Positions 1-5,591 of a stretch of DNA of 6,331 nt are shown in pieces. Each line of letters begins with the position of its first letter. Position 1 is the first letter of the stretch. Position numbers and translations under genes: made by a program. Origin of the DNA: Gemmataceae bacterium (GTDB lineage Bacteria > Planctomycetota > Planctomycetia > Gemmatales > Gemmataceae); assembly GCA_947490035.1 (NCBI GenBank), contig CANLGS010000266.1, positions 1 through 6,331 of the forward strand, read 5' to 3'. Below the pieces are notes generated by a model that searched no databases, had not been told where the DNA came from, and saw only the letters and a list, made by a program, of their open reading frames with translations.

Positions 1-1
1 C

Positions 2-58
2 TTACGCTTCCGGCTCGTCAAGAACGAGTCGTCTTACCTCTGGCCGCGCGAAGTATAG
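2..58 (+). CDS. C-terminal end of an unidentified protein (cut by left edge)
   Basis: Only the last 18 codons and a TAG stop (56-58) are inside the window. They read LRFRLVKNESSYLWPREV. Third codon positions are mostly G or C, as in the other genes here, and the peptide looks like a normal protein tail, unlike the other two plus-strand frames. The stop codon shares its last base with the first base of the hairpin element at 58-113, a usual position for a 3' structure. The family cannot be named from so little sequence. The gene would be convergent with the acetylesterase gene ending at 237. Confidence 0.4.
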   Translation, partial: LRFRLVKNESSYLWPREV

Positions 59-113
59 TTAGCCCGGAGCGCCAGCGAGGAAACATGTTACCTCGCTGGC
101 GCTTCGGGCTAAC
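58..113. repeat. GC-rich 23-bp hairpin/palindromic element
   Basis: The arms 58-80 and 91-113 are inverted copies over 23 bp with one G/T wobble position (67 against 104), separated by 10 bases. Inside the loop, 82-89 (aacatgtt) is itself a perfect palindrome, so the whole 56 bp is nearly symmetric. It begins at the last base of the upstream stop codon and lies between two convergent genes. No run of T follows directly on either side (a tttt occurs at 121-124), so it is not a classic intrinsic terminator, although it could stop transcription or protect 3' ends in either direction. The core arm (agcccggagcgccagcgagg) resembles dispersed intergenic repeats that I associate with planctomycete genomes. 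Copy number cannot be judged from one window. Confidence 0.8.
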
Positions 114-236
114 GAAGAAGTTTTGTCCGGTAGTCCTTATCCTCGAAACAGTCCACAAGGGAACCAATGAACGGCTACCGGAGTACCGGGCAGGGCGTAG
201 ACGGTAACATCTCGCACCACGCTTCGTTACAACCGT

Positions 237-1184
237 TCACTTCGCCGGCGGTTTTGCGGCACACAACTTCCTCATGGCGACGCCCATCGACTCACCGATA
301 AGGTAGTAGGTTTCCGCGTTGGAATTCCAGTGGTAATTCTGCCCGGACGGCGAGACATCTTTCTCGCGCCAGAACGCTTTCGTCCCGACGAACGCCACGT
401 TCCCCTGGAACTCCTTGTACTCGGCCACCGCGGCTTGCGCTTTCATGAGCGACAGGGCGCGGGGGTGCTTCTCCTCCAGGCCACCCATACCGGTTTCGGC
501 GATCACGAAGGGCAGGTTCTTCACCCCGAGATCCTTGCGAATGTCGCGGATGAAGTTGGCCATGTTCTTCTCGTACTCGTCGTTGAACGCCTGGTTGACG
601 CGGTCGTTCCACCCCTGGTGCCAGCCGAACCCGGCCAGTTCGTGCCCGCGGCCCGCGAATTCCGGGAACTGCTTCTTCAAGTCGCCCAGGACGTCCTTGG
701 TTCGCTGAACGATCTCCTTGTAGTACGGCCCCACCTCGCCGCCCGAACTCGGCGGCCGGAAGTCCTTGGCGAGACTCTTCCCGCCCCAGGCGAGCTTGAT
801 CAGCAGCACGGGTTCGTCGAACGCGTCACCAATCACGTGGCCGAAACCCAACTCCGGCCCGATCCGCTCGGCGTTCGATCCGAAGCCCACCGCGAGCTTG
901 CCCTTGCGATCGAGGTAGTGGATCCAGACGTCGTCGCGAACGACCCACGCCCCGGTCTTGTCGGTGAGGTGTTTGAACTTTTCCGCCGTCGCGGCGTCCT
1001 TGACGAGGTACTCCAGGCTTCCCTTGCCTTCGTTCTTCTTCGGGTCGGCTTTTACGGCCCCGGCCCCCTCCATGTTCGACTGGCCGGCGAGGATGAACAC
1101 TTTGACGGGTTTCGGCACATCGTCAGCCCGTACCGGTGCGAGCGCTGCGAGCAGCAACGCCGAGCAAGCGAGCAACTGTCTCAC
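237..1184 (-). CDS. Secreted sialate O-acetylesterase-like SGNH hydrolase
   Basis: A 315-residue protein of the sialate O-acetylesterase (SASA/DUF303) carbohydrate esterase family, expected to remove acetyl groups from sugars or polysaccharides outside the cytoplasm. Residues 1-20 (VRQLLACSALLLAALAPVRA) form a signal peptide with likely cleavage after A20. Block I is FILAGQSNMEG (30-40), with Ser36 as the nucleophile. KLAWGGKSL (130-138) fits the oxyanion-glycine block, GFGWHQGWND (185-194) the next block, and NYHWNSNAETY (283-293) holds the likely catalytic His285. The start is GTG at 1184-1182, chosen because GGAGG lies six bases upstream and the signal peptide begins there. The frame stays open to an ATG at 1367, but that stretch overlaps the DUF1501 remnant and is not protein-like. 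The stop is TGA at 239-237. The gene lies 55 bp downstream of the DUF1501 remnant on the same strand and appears intact. The true substrate is not readable from sequence; many planctomycete members act on algal or plant polysaccharides. Confidence 0.88.
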   Translation of the reverse strand: MRQLLACSALLLAALAPVRADDVPKPVKVFILAGQSNMEGAGAVKADPKKNEGKGSLEYLVKDAATAEKFKHLTDKTGAWVVRDDVWIHYLDRKGKLAVGFGSNAERIGPELGFGHVIGDAFDEPVLLIKLAWGGKSLAKDFRPPSSGGEVGPYYKEIVQRTKDVLGDLKKQFPEFAGRGHELAGFGWHQGWNDRVNQAFNDEYEKNMANFIRDIRKDLGVKNLPFVIAETGMGGLEEKHPRALSLMKAQAAVAEYKEFQGNVAFVGTKAFWREKDVSPSGQNYHWNSNAETYYLIGESMGVAMRKLCAAKPPAK

Positions 1185-1190
1185 ACGATT

Positions 1191-1195
1191 CCTCC
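1191..1195 (-). promoter_or_regulatory. Shine-Dalgarno site that fixes the acetylesterase GTG start
   Basis: On the minus strand GGAGG occupies 1195-1191, six bases before GTG at 1184-1182. It is the strongest ribosome binding site in the window and decides for the internal GTG against upstream in-frame ATG codons. Confidence 0.75.
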
Positions 1196-1239
1196 ATCTG
1201 GTGCCACGGTTCGGATCTACTACTTGCGAGAACCTCGCG

Positions 1240-1509
1240 TCAAATGACTTCGGGCAGCGCCTTCCAATCGCCCACCAAGGAATGGGAGCGGCCACTGAAA
1301 TCCGGGAGCGTGACCGCGTGTGGGTCGATCCCGAAGTAGTGATAGAGGGTCGCGTGAACTTCGCCAAAGTGGACCGGGCGCTTGGTGATGGTCGCGCCGA
1401 TCCGGTCGGTGGCGCCTATCACTTGCTCGGTCCGGAACCCGCCGCGCACCAGCGGCCAGTGGTCGCGCCCGGCGTCCTTGTTGATCTGCGGGGTGCGCCC
1501 GAACTCGCC
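1240..1509 (-). pseudogene. C-terminal remnant of a DUF1501 protein
   Basis: About 89 residues match the end of DUF1501 proteins, a sulfatase/alkaline-phosphatase-fold family very abundant in planctomycetes and usually 400-480 residues long. Visible family blocks are GEFGRTPQINKDAGRDHWP, then QVIGATDRIGA, RPVHFGEVHATLYHYFGIDP and a final LPDFSGRSHSLVGDW, ending in TGA at 1242-1240. Some three quarters of the protein is missing. The spacer between DHWP and the GGF/QVIGAT block looks a few residues shorter than I expect, so a small internal loss is possible. Upstream, the frame continues without interruption into recombinase-like sequence (W76/G77 of the joint frame), so this is the downstream half of a chimera and not a whole gene. 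The intact family is exported and of unknown reaction. The acetylesterase gene follows 55 bp downstream on the same strand, an arrangement that probably existed before the damage. Confidence 0.8.
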
Positions 1510-1737
1510 CCACCGGCGTTCGAGTTCGCGTGCCGCCAGCCGGTTCTCCGGTTCGCACGCCTTGTACTGCCGGCACGCCCGATCGACCTCGATTGCCGCC
1601 CGCTCCCGCCGCAGGTGCCACGGCCTCGCCGGCTCGGCCCGCTGTCGCTCCACCCCGGCCACTGCCGCCAAACTCGCTTCCAGCGCCGCCGGCTCGACCG
1701 CCGCCGGCCGGGACGAGAACGCGACTTCCGAAGTCAT
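1510..1737 (-). pseudogene. Internal fragment of a large serine recombinase
   Basis: The open frame gives 76 codons from an ATG at 1737-1735 and runs directly into the DUF1501 remnant. From about residue 14 it has the charged helical pattern found late in large serine recombinases, after the zinc-ribbon domain: AALEASL, then WHLRRERAAIEVDRACRQY, then the diagnostic EPENRLAARELERRW (62-76). In intact recombinases this helix continues with further Glu/Ala-rich sequence; here it is cut after Trp76 and followed by GEFGRTP of DUF1501. The catalytic serine domain, the recombinase domain and the remaining C-terminus are all absent, so it cannot act. The ATG overlaps the TGA stop of the nucleosidase remnant by 3 bases, but this is probably chance: the same frame is open only back to a TGA near 1780, no Shine-Dalgarno is seen, and the first dozen residues do not look like a protein start. 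Confidence 0.72.
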
Positions 1738-2420
1738 CCAGAAGCCGGAATCGCATCGGCAGCGCGGAAACCCTTGTCAGTCACCGCGAATACCTGACCC
1801 GCGCCCCAGCGATCCTCGATGGACCCGTCACGAACAAACTCGGCCACCCACGCCCGGCCCTCAGCTTCTTCCCGGTCGTCCAGGGTTTCCAGGAGCGTCC
1901 CGTCCTTGTCTCCGGTTCCGAGATGGAAGCCGGTTCGGTTGTTCTTGTTCGTCGTGACCGTCTTTCGCTTTGCGGACGCCGCAGCCGCAAGCAGCCGACG
2001 AGCGCTAGCCGATAGAGTCGAAGCGGGCGAACTGGAGGTCGCAGCATCCACCCCCGGAATCGCCTGGAGGAGCGCGCGGACGTATGCGGCAGCGACCACC
2101 GCCGCGTATGGCTTCCGAGCATCCGTTTGTCTCGACTTCGTCCTGTCGTCGCAATAGTCGCAGACGCCGCGGACGACGAGATAGCCCGCCTGTTCGTACT
2201 CCCACGTCGCGTCCGCGACGCCCGACCCTTGCATCTCCACGGCCTTCACCTTGAACTTGTCCCGCAGCTTGTCTCGCTTCTTGTAATTCCCCCGAACGAC
2301 GTTCGCGGAAGCGATCGGACTGTAGAAGACACGAGGTATCGGGCCGGAAACAGGCGGATGTTCGATCGGCTTTTTATCTTTGTCCAGAACGACATCGGTC
2401 GAGGGGTCGGGAATGGTCAT
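1734..2420 (-). pseudogene. N-terminally truncated nucleosidase-like protein with C-terminal winged helix
   Basis: Counting from the ATG at 2420-2418, 228 residues remain. Residues 28-123 match the C-terminal half of the nucleoside phosphorylase/MTA-SAH nucleosidase superfamily, in the branch often attached to signalling or conflict proteins: PRVFYSPIASANVV (29-42), KAVEMQGSGVADATW (59-73), YLVVRGVCDYCDD (80-92) and PYAAVVAAAYVRALL (104-118). The catalytic Asp equivalent (Asp88) is kept, but the usual EMEG is EMQG here (Gln64), altering the glutamate that binds ribose hydroxyls in MTA/SAH nucleosidase. Residues about 137-225 form a winged-helix-like module ending EFVRDGSIEDRWGAGQVFAV and TDKGFRAAD. 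The N-terminal half of the enzyme fold (about 150-200 residues) is absent: upstream the frame stays open to 2744 but is arginine/proline-rich and not protein-like, while another frame encodes an unrelated-looking scrap. No Shine-Dalgarno precedes the ATG. It is therefore most likely a broken gene, though a new short product is not excluded. Confidence 0.72.
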
Positions 2421-2572
2421 GGCGCGGGCGGCCATCCCGGCGCGCGGGTGGTCGCCGTGTCGCCGCCCTGGTAAAGTTCGGTCACCTCGTGGATAAAGTA
2501 CGCAGGGTAGCGGAGGAGGAAGTCGAGTTTCTGAAGGTAGTACTCGGACGCGAAGTGCGAGATGAACGGCAC
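2417..2572 (-). pseudogene. Short unidentified coding scrap
   Basis: In the minus-strand frame ending with TGA at 2419-2417, the segment PFISHFASEYYLQ, KLDFLLRYPAYFIHEVTELY and QGGDTATTRAPGW reads as believable amphipathic helical protein with strong C/G third positions. A GTG at 2572 would give 51 residues, but it has no ribosome binding site, and an in-frame TAG lies near 2600. I do not recognise the family. It is out of frame with the nucleosidase remnant beside it, so it is either the frameshifted upstream part of the same chimera or a third gene fragment joined there. Its stop overlaps the nucleosidase ATG by 2 bases. Confidence 0.45.
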
Positions 2573-2847
2573 GGAGGGCGCGCAGCGAGTTGGAAACGTC
2601 TACTCGCTCGCCGGCCGGGCGAAACGGACGAGTACGAGTAGAAGGCGGGCCGCATCGACCTCTAAAAGCCTTCCGGTCGAACCCCATGAACAAACTGTGG
2701 GGCAATCGCCGCCAACTCCGGGCTGTTTGCAACCTGTGGATCACCAGATGATACTACGGTGGGAAGCGTACTCGCTATCTGTTCGTCCGAACAGGTGACT
2801 GCCGCGAACCAGCGTCAGGTTTTGCGTTTATGGAGAGGGCACCGCAC
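2573..2847. other. Stretch without a recognisable gene
   Basis: I see no convincing coding frame on either strand between the unidentified scrap and the HNH remnant. Present are a small direct repeat (acgagtacgagta, 2628-2640) and a 6-bp hairpin with a GTCC loop (2779-2794). The reading frames that cross this stretch are arginine/proline-rich and typical of non-coding high-GC DNA. Confidence 0.5.
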
Positions 2848-3140
2848 ATGCCTGGAAGGAAACGCCTGCCCGTCGAAGTTCGGTTCGTCGACTACCTCGT
2901 GAAGTCCGGCGACCGCGAGTGCTGGGGCTGGACTGGGCCAGTCAGCAACAAGGGCCTTGGACGGATAAGCCGATCACATCAGGGTACGGAAAACTCTCGG
3001 CCGGCAGAGACAGCAGCCCGGTTCTGACGTACCGGCTCGCGTGGGAGTTCTCCAGCGGCCCCGTTCCGGAAGGGCTCTTCGTCAAGCAGCGGTGTGGCAA
3101 CCGTCTCTGTTGCAACCCGGCCACCTTTATCTATCCCTGA
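2848..3140 (+). pseudogene. Decayed HNH endonuclease (frameshifted, catalytic residues lost)
   Basis: Two adjacent plus-strand frames together encode a small HNH homing/phage-type endonuclease. The first (ATG at 2848) reads PVEVRFVDYLVKSG, then the typical CWGWTGPVSNKGLGRI up to about 2983. The second continues with GYGKLSAGRDSSPVL, TYRLAWEFSSGPVPEGLFV, KQRCGNRLCCNPATF and a TGA at 3138-3140. A single missing base near 2982-2985 would rejoin them. The family core is normally AHR..WE..(G)P(I/V)P.GL.V.H.C.N..C.NP.HL. Here AHR has become TYR, the metal/catalytic His after GLFV has become Gln (VKQRC), and NP.HL has become NPATF, so both key histidines are gone. The downstream part after NPxHL is also cut short. 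This is a dead nuclease gene, convergent with ygiQ, whose stop lies 47 bp further on. Such genes usually travel with phages or other mobile DNA. Confidence 0.72.
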
Positions 3141-3187
3141 ACCCGGTCGATGGGCCGGAAGTGTCGGCGAGAGCCGTCGAGGCGTGG

Positions 3188-5272
3188 CTACGCTCCCGGA
3201 CCTGACTTCCCCTTCCGCCTCTTGTCTTGTCGTCGCTGCTGCGATGTCCTGCCCGGCCGATACCCGGTCGGCTTCACCGGTCCGGCCCCGCGCTCGCCGG
3301 GTTTCTCGCCCTTGGCCGGGTTCCCCACCGTGTGGTAGTGGTCGTTGTCATCGTCGCCGTTGACCGCCCGATTCGCCTGCTTACGACGCGCTTCGATGGC
3401 CTCTTTCGGCGGCTGCGCGGGGATCAAGCCGTCGCACCCGCCGATCAAGTCGGCGCGGTTCGCTTTGACGAGCGCGTCGCGCACCCCGAAGTAGTTCTCG
3501 GGCTTGAAGAACTGCATCAGCGCGCGCTGCATCTTGCGGTCGGTGAGGTTCTTCGCGGTGTTCACCGGCTTCTTCGAGAACGGGTCGAGGCCGGTGTAAT
3601 ACATGCACGTCGCGATGTCGAACGGCGCCGGGATGAAGTCCTGCACCTGATCCGGCCGGTAGCCGTTCTGCTTCAGGTACAGCGCGAGGTCGATCATCTC
3701 CGCGAGGTCGCTGCCGGGGTGGCTCGCGATGAAGTACGGCACGATCTGCTGCTTCGGCTTGCCCGCGTCGGCGCTCGCCTGCCGGAACTGCTCCGCGAAC
3801 ACCCCGAAGTTGTCGATGCTCGGCTTCTTCATCGCCTCCAGCACCTTGGGGCTGGTGTGTTCCGGCGCAACCTTCAGGCGCCCGCCGGTGTGGTGTTCGG
3901 CCAGTTCGCGGACGTACTCCGGGGACATCTGCGCGAGGTCCATGCGGATGCCCGACGACACCAGCACCTTGCGCACGCCGTCCGCGTTGCGCACCGTGCG
4001 CATCAACCCGATGAGCGGCCCGTGGTCGGTCGTCATCAGTTTGCAGACGGTCGGGTGAACGCACGACAGCCGCTTGCACTTCGCTTCCACTTCCGGGCGC
4101 GAACACCGCATGGCGTACATGTTCGCGGTGGCGCCGCCGATGTCCGAGATGATGCCCTTGAAGTCGGGATCGGCCGCGAGCTTCTCCACTTCCTTCATCA
4201 CGCTTTCCGGCGACCGGCTCTGGATGATGCGGCCCTGGTGCGCCGTGATCGAACAGAACGTGCAGCCGCCGAAGCACCCGCGAAGGATCGTGACGGAGTC
4301 CTTAATCATCTCGTGCGCGGGAACCGGCTCCGTGTACGACGGGTGCGGGCGCCGGTTGTAGGGCAGGTCGTACACCGCGTCCATCTCCGGCTGCGACAGC
4401 GGGAACGCCGGCGGCGTCTGCACCACCGCCTGCCGGTCGTGGAACTGCACGAGCGTCGCAGCGTTGAATGGGTTGGTGTTGGTGTGGATGATGCGCGTCG
4501 CCTCGGCGAAGGCGAGTTTGTCGTCGCGCACCTGTTCGTAGGAAGGAATCAGTTCGACTTTCTCGCCCAGGGATTGCAATCCCTGGGCTTGGACGTTCTC
4601 TGTTTCCTTTGCGCCAAGGGCGTAGGCGACGCCCCTCAGCGCGCGCAGGTCGCGCACGCTGCCCCCGCCCTTCAACTTCTGGGCGATGGTGAGGATGTTC
4701 TGTTCGCCCATTCCGTAGACGACGAGGTCCGCCTTCGAGTCGAGGACGATCGACCGCTTCACGGTGTCGGACCAGTAGTCGTAGTGCGCGAGCCGGCGCA
4801 ACGACGCCTCCACGCCGCCGGCGATCACCGGCACGCCGGGGAACGCCTCACGCGCCCGCTGGCAGTACGCGAGCGTCGCGCGGTCGGGGCGCAGCCCGAT
4901 CCGCCCGCCGGGGGAATAGGCGTCGTCGTTCCGCACCTTCTTGTTCGCGGTGTAATGGTTGATGAGCGAATCCATGTTCCCCGCGCTGATCGCGAAGAAC
5001 AGTCGCGGCTTGCCGAACTGCCGCCACGGTTCGCACGTCTTCCATTCCGGCTGGCTCAGGATCGCGACGCGGAAACCCGCTTGTTCCAGGACGCGGTGCA
5101 GGATCGCCATCGCGAAACTGGGGTGATCGACGTAGGCGTCGCCGGTGACGAACACGACATCGACGTAATCCCAGCCGCGCGCGGCCATCTCCGCCGCCGT
5201 GGTCGGCGCGAACGGGCTGGCGTAGCGCTCTTGCCACAGGGTCAGGGGGATGCGGCTCGGAATGGTGGGCAT
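3188..5272 (-). CDS. ygiQ: YgiQ family radical SAM protein
   Basis: A complete 694-residue protein of the YgiQ (UPF0313) radical SAM family, close to the usual 600-740 residues. The N-terminal region (about 10-310) has the family blocks WDYVDVVFVTGDAYVDHPSF, PRLFFAISAGNMDSLINHYT, PVIAGGVEASLRRLAHYDYW and RIIHTNTNP. The radical SAM core begins at RGCFGGCTFCSI with Cys333, Cys337 and Cys340 binding the [4Fe-4S] cluster, followed by SDIGGATANMY, VSSGIRMD, LKVAPEHTSP and QDFIPAPFDIAT. The end (about 640-694) is a hydrophilic basic tail. The cytoplasmic reaction of YgiQ is not established. I chose ATG at 5272-5270 (MPTIPSRIPLTLWQERY): the frame is open to an ATG at 5347, but the promoter at 5310-5318 lies inside that extension, which has no family similarity. 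No strong Shine-Dalgarno is seen. Residues 229-236 (AQGLQSLG) are encoded by a perfect palindrome and look like an insertion in a variable loop. The other coding-like frame on the opposite strand is a shadow. Confidence 0.95.
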   Translation of the reverse strand: MPTIPSRIPLTLWQERYASPFAPTTAAEMAARGWDYVDVVFVTGDAYVDHPSFAMAILHRVLEQAGFRVAILSQPEWKTCEPWRQFGKPRLFFAISAGNMDSLINHYTANKKVRNDDAYSPGGRIGLRPDRATLAYCQRAREAFPGVPVIAGGVEASLRRLAHYDYWSDTVKRSIVLDSKADLVVYGMGEQNILTIAQKLKGGGSVRDLRALRGVAYALGAKETENVQAQGLQSLGEKVELIPSYEQVRDDKLAFAEATRIIHTNTNPFNAATLVQFHDRQAVVQTPPAFPLSQPEMDAVYDLPYNRRPHPSYTEPVPAHEMIKDSVTILRGCFGGCTFCSITAHQGRIIQSRSPESVMKEVEKLAADPDFKGIISDIGGATANMYAMRCSRPEVEAKCKRLSCVHPTVCKLMTTDHGPLIGLMRTVRNADGVRKVLVSSGIRMDLAQMSPEYVRELAEHHTGGRLKVAPEHTSPKVLEAMKKPSIDNFGVFAEQFRQASADAGKPKQQIVPYFIASHPGSDLAEMIDLALYLKQNGYRPDQVQDFIPAPFDIATCMYYTGLDPFSKKPVNTAKNLTDRKMQRALMQFFKPENYFGVRDALVKANRADLIGGCDGLIPAQPPKEAIEARRKQANRAVNGDDDNDHYHTVGNPAKGEKPGERGAGPVKPTGYRPGRTSQQRRQDKRRKGKSGPGA
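4565..4588. repeat. Perfect 24-bp palindrome inside ygiQ
   Basis: Positions 4565-4588 read the same on both strands, with half-site gcccagggattg. The next base pair outward (4564/4589) no longer matches. The 24 bp fall exactly on eight codons of ygiQ and encode AQGLQSLG. This lies between AYALGAKETENVQ and EKVELIPSYEQV, where other YgiQ proteins, as I remember them, run from the glycine/lysine-rich loop straight to the conserved ELPSYE-type block. A perfect 24-bp palindrome is very unlikely by chance, and it resembles dispersed planctomycete repeats with a cccaggg/ccctggg stem. Confidence 0.85.
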
Positions 5273-5591
5273 CAGAAGTGCTCGGATATAGATAAAGACC
5301 GCACTCGCGATTATAGCAGATGCCGGGACTTCGCGCTTTTTGTGCAAGTCCAGGCTGGAAACTGCCGTAAAGCGGTGTACGCGTGTTGCGGGAACTGAGC
5401 ATCCGCTCGCGCGGGGCCAAAATAATCGTTACATCTTGCGCCACCGTTCAAATTGGCACGGTGCGCAGACTTTTTGCTGTATTGGGGCTTCCGCCCGGCA
5501 ACCGGTCTGGGTGTTGCCTGGTGTTGGGAGCGGTCCCGTACCCGCATCCCTACCGTCCCGGTCCTGGCGCCCCCGCTGGAGATCGTCGGTC
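5273..5591. other. Divergent intergenic region between ygiQ and the secreted protein gene
   Basis: These 319 bp separate two divergent genes. The left part holds the ygiQ promoter. The right part holds a Shine-Dalgarno-like GGAG at 5578-5581, ten bases before the ATG at 5592. A relatively AT-rich patch at about 5419-5480 is the most likely place for the plus-strand promoter, but I find no pair of hexamers that I can defend. No RNA gene or conserved coding frame is seen. Confidence 0.5.
5310..5318 (-). promoter_or_regulatory. Extended -10 promoter for ygiQ
   Basis: On the minus strand TGCTATAAT (5318-5310) is a perfect extended -10 element (TGnTATAAT). Transcription would begin near 5303, giving a leader of about 30 bases to the ATG at 5272. 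No good -35 hexamer lies 17 bp further upstream, as is common for extended -10 promoters. Its position within the longer open frame supports the shorter YgiQ start. Confidence 0.6.

Noticed and set aside
127..181. Inverted repeat ccggtag/ctaccgg as a terminator of the acetylesterase gene
   Set aside because: Only 7 bp with a 41-base loop and no U-run; expected by chance in this composition.
330..1247. Long plus-strand open frame opposite the acetylesterase gene
   Set aside because: Its translation has no family pattern and is rich in Arg/Leu/Val/His, as expected from the antisense of a high-GC gene; the minus-strand frame has clear SGNH blocks.
2421..2744. N-terminal extension of the nucleosidase frame up to the ATG at 2744
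   Set aside because: The 108 residues are Arg/Pro-rich without any nucleosidase motif, and a different frame over 2417-2572 looks like the true coding frame there.
2779..2794. Short palindrome ctgttcg-tc-cgaacag as an operator, such as a LexA box
   Set aside because: The half-sites are in the opposite order to the GAAC-N4-GTTC box of LexA, and the site is short and flanked only by pseudogenes.
3227..5398. 723-codon plus-strand open frame opposite ygiQ
   Set aside because: It is an antisense shadow of a high-GC gene: arginine/valine/histidine-rich, no domains, no ribosome binding site, while the minus strand encodes complete YgiQ.
5453..5476. Sigma-54-like site (TTGGCACG) upstream of the secreted protein
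   Set aside because: The GC of the -12 element falls two bases too early, so the GG-to-GC spacing does not fit the sigma-54 consensus.
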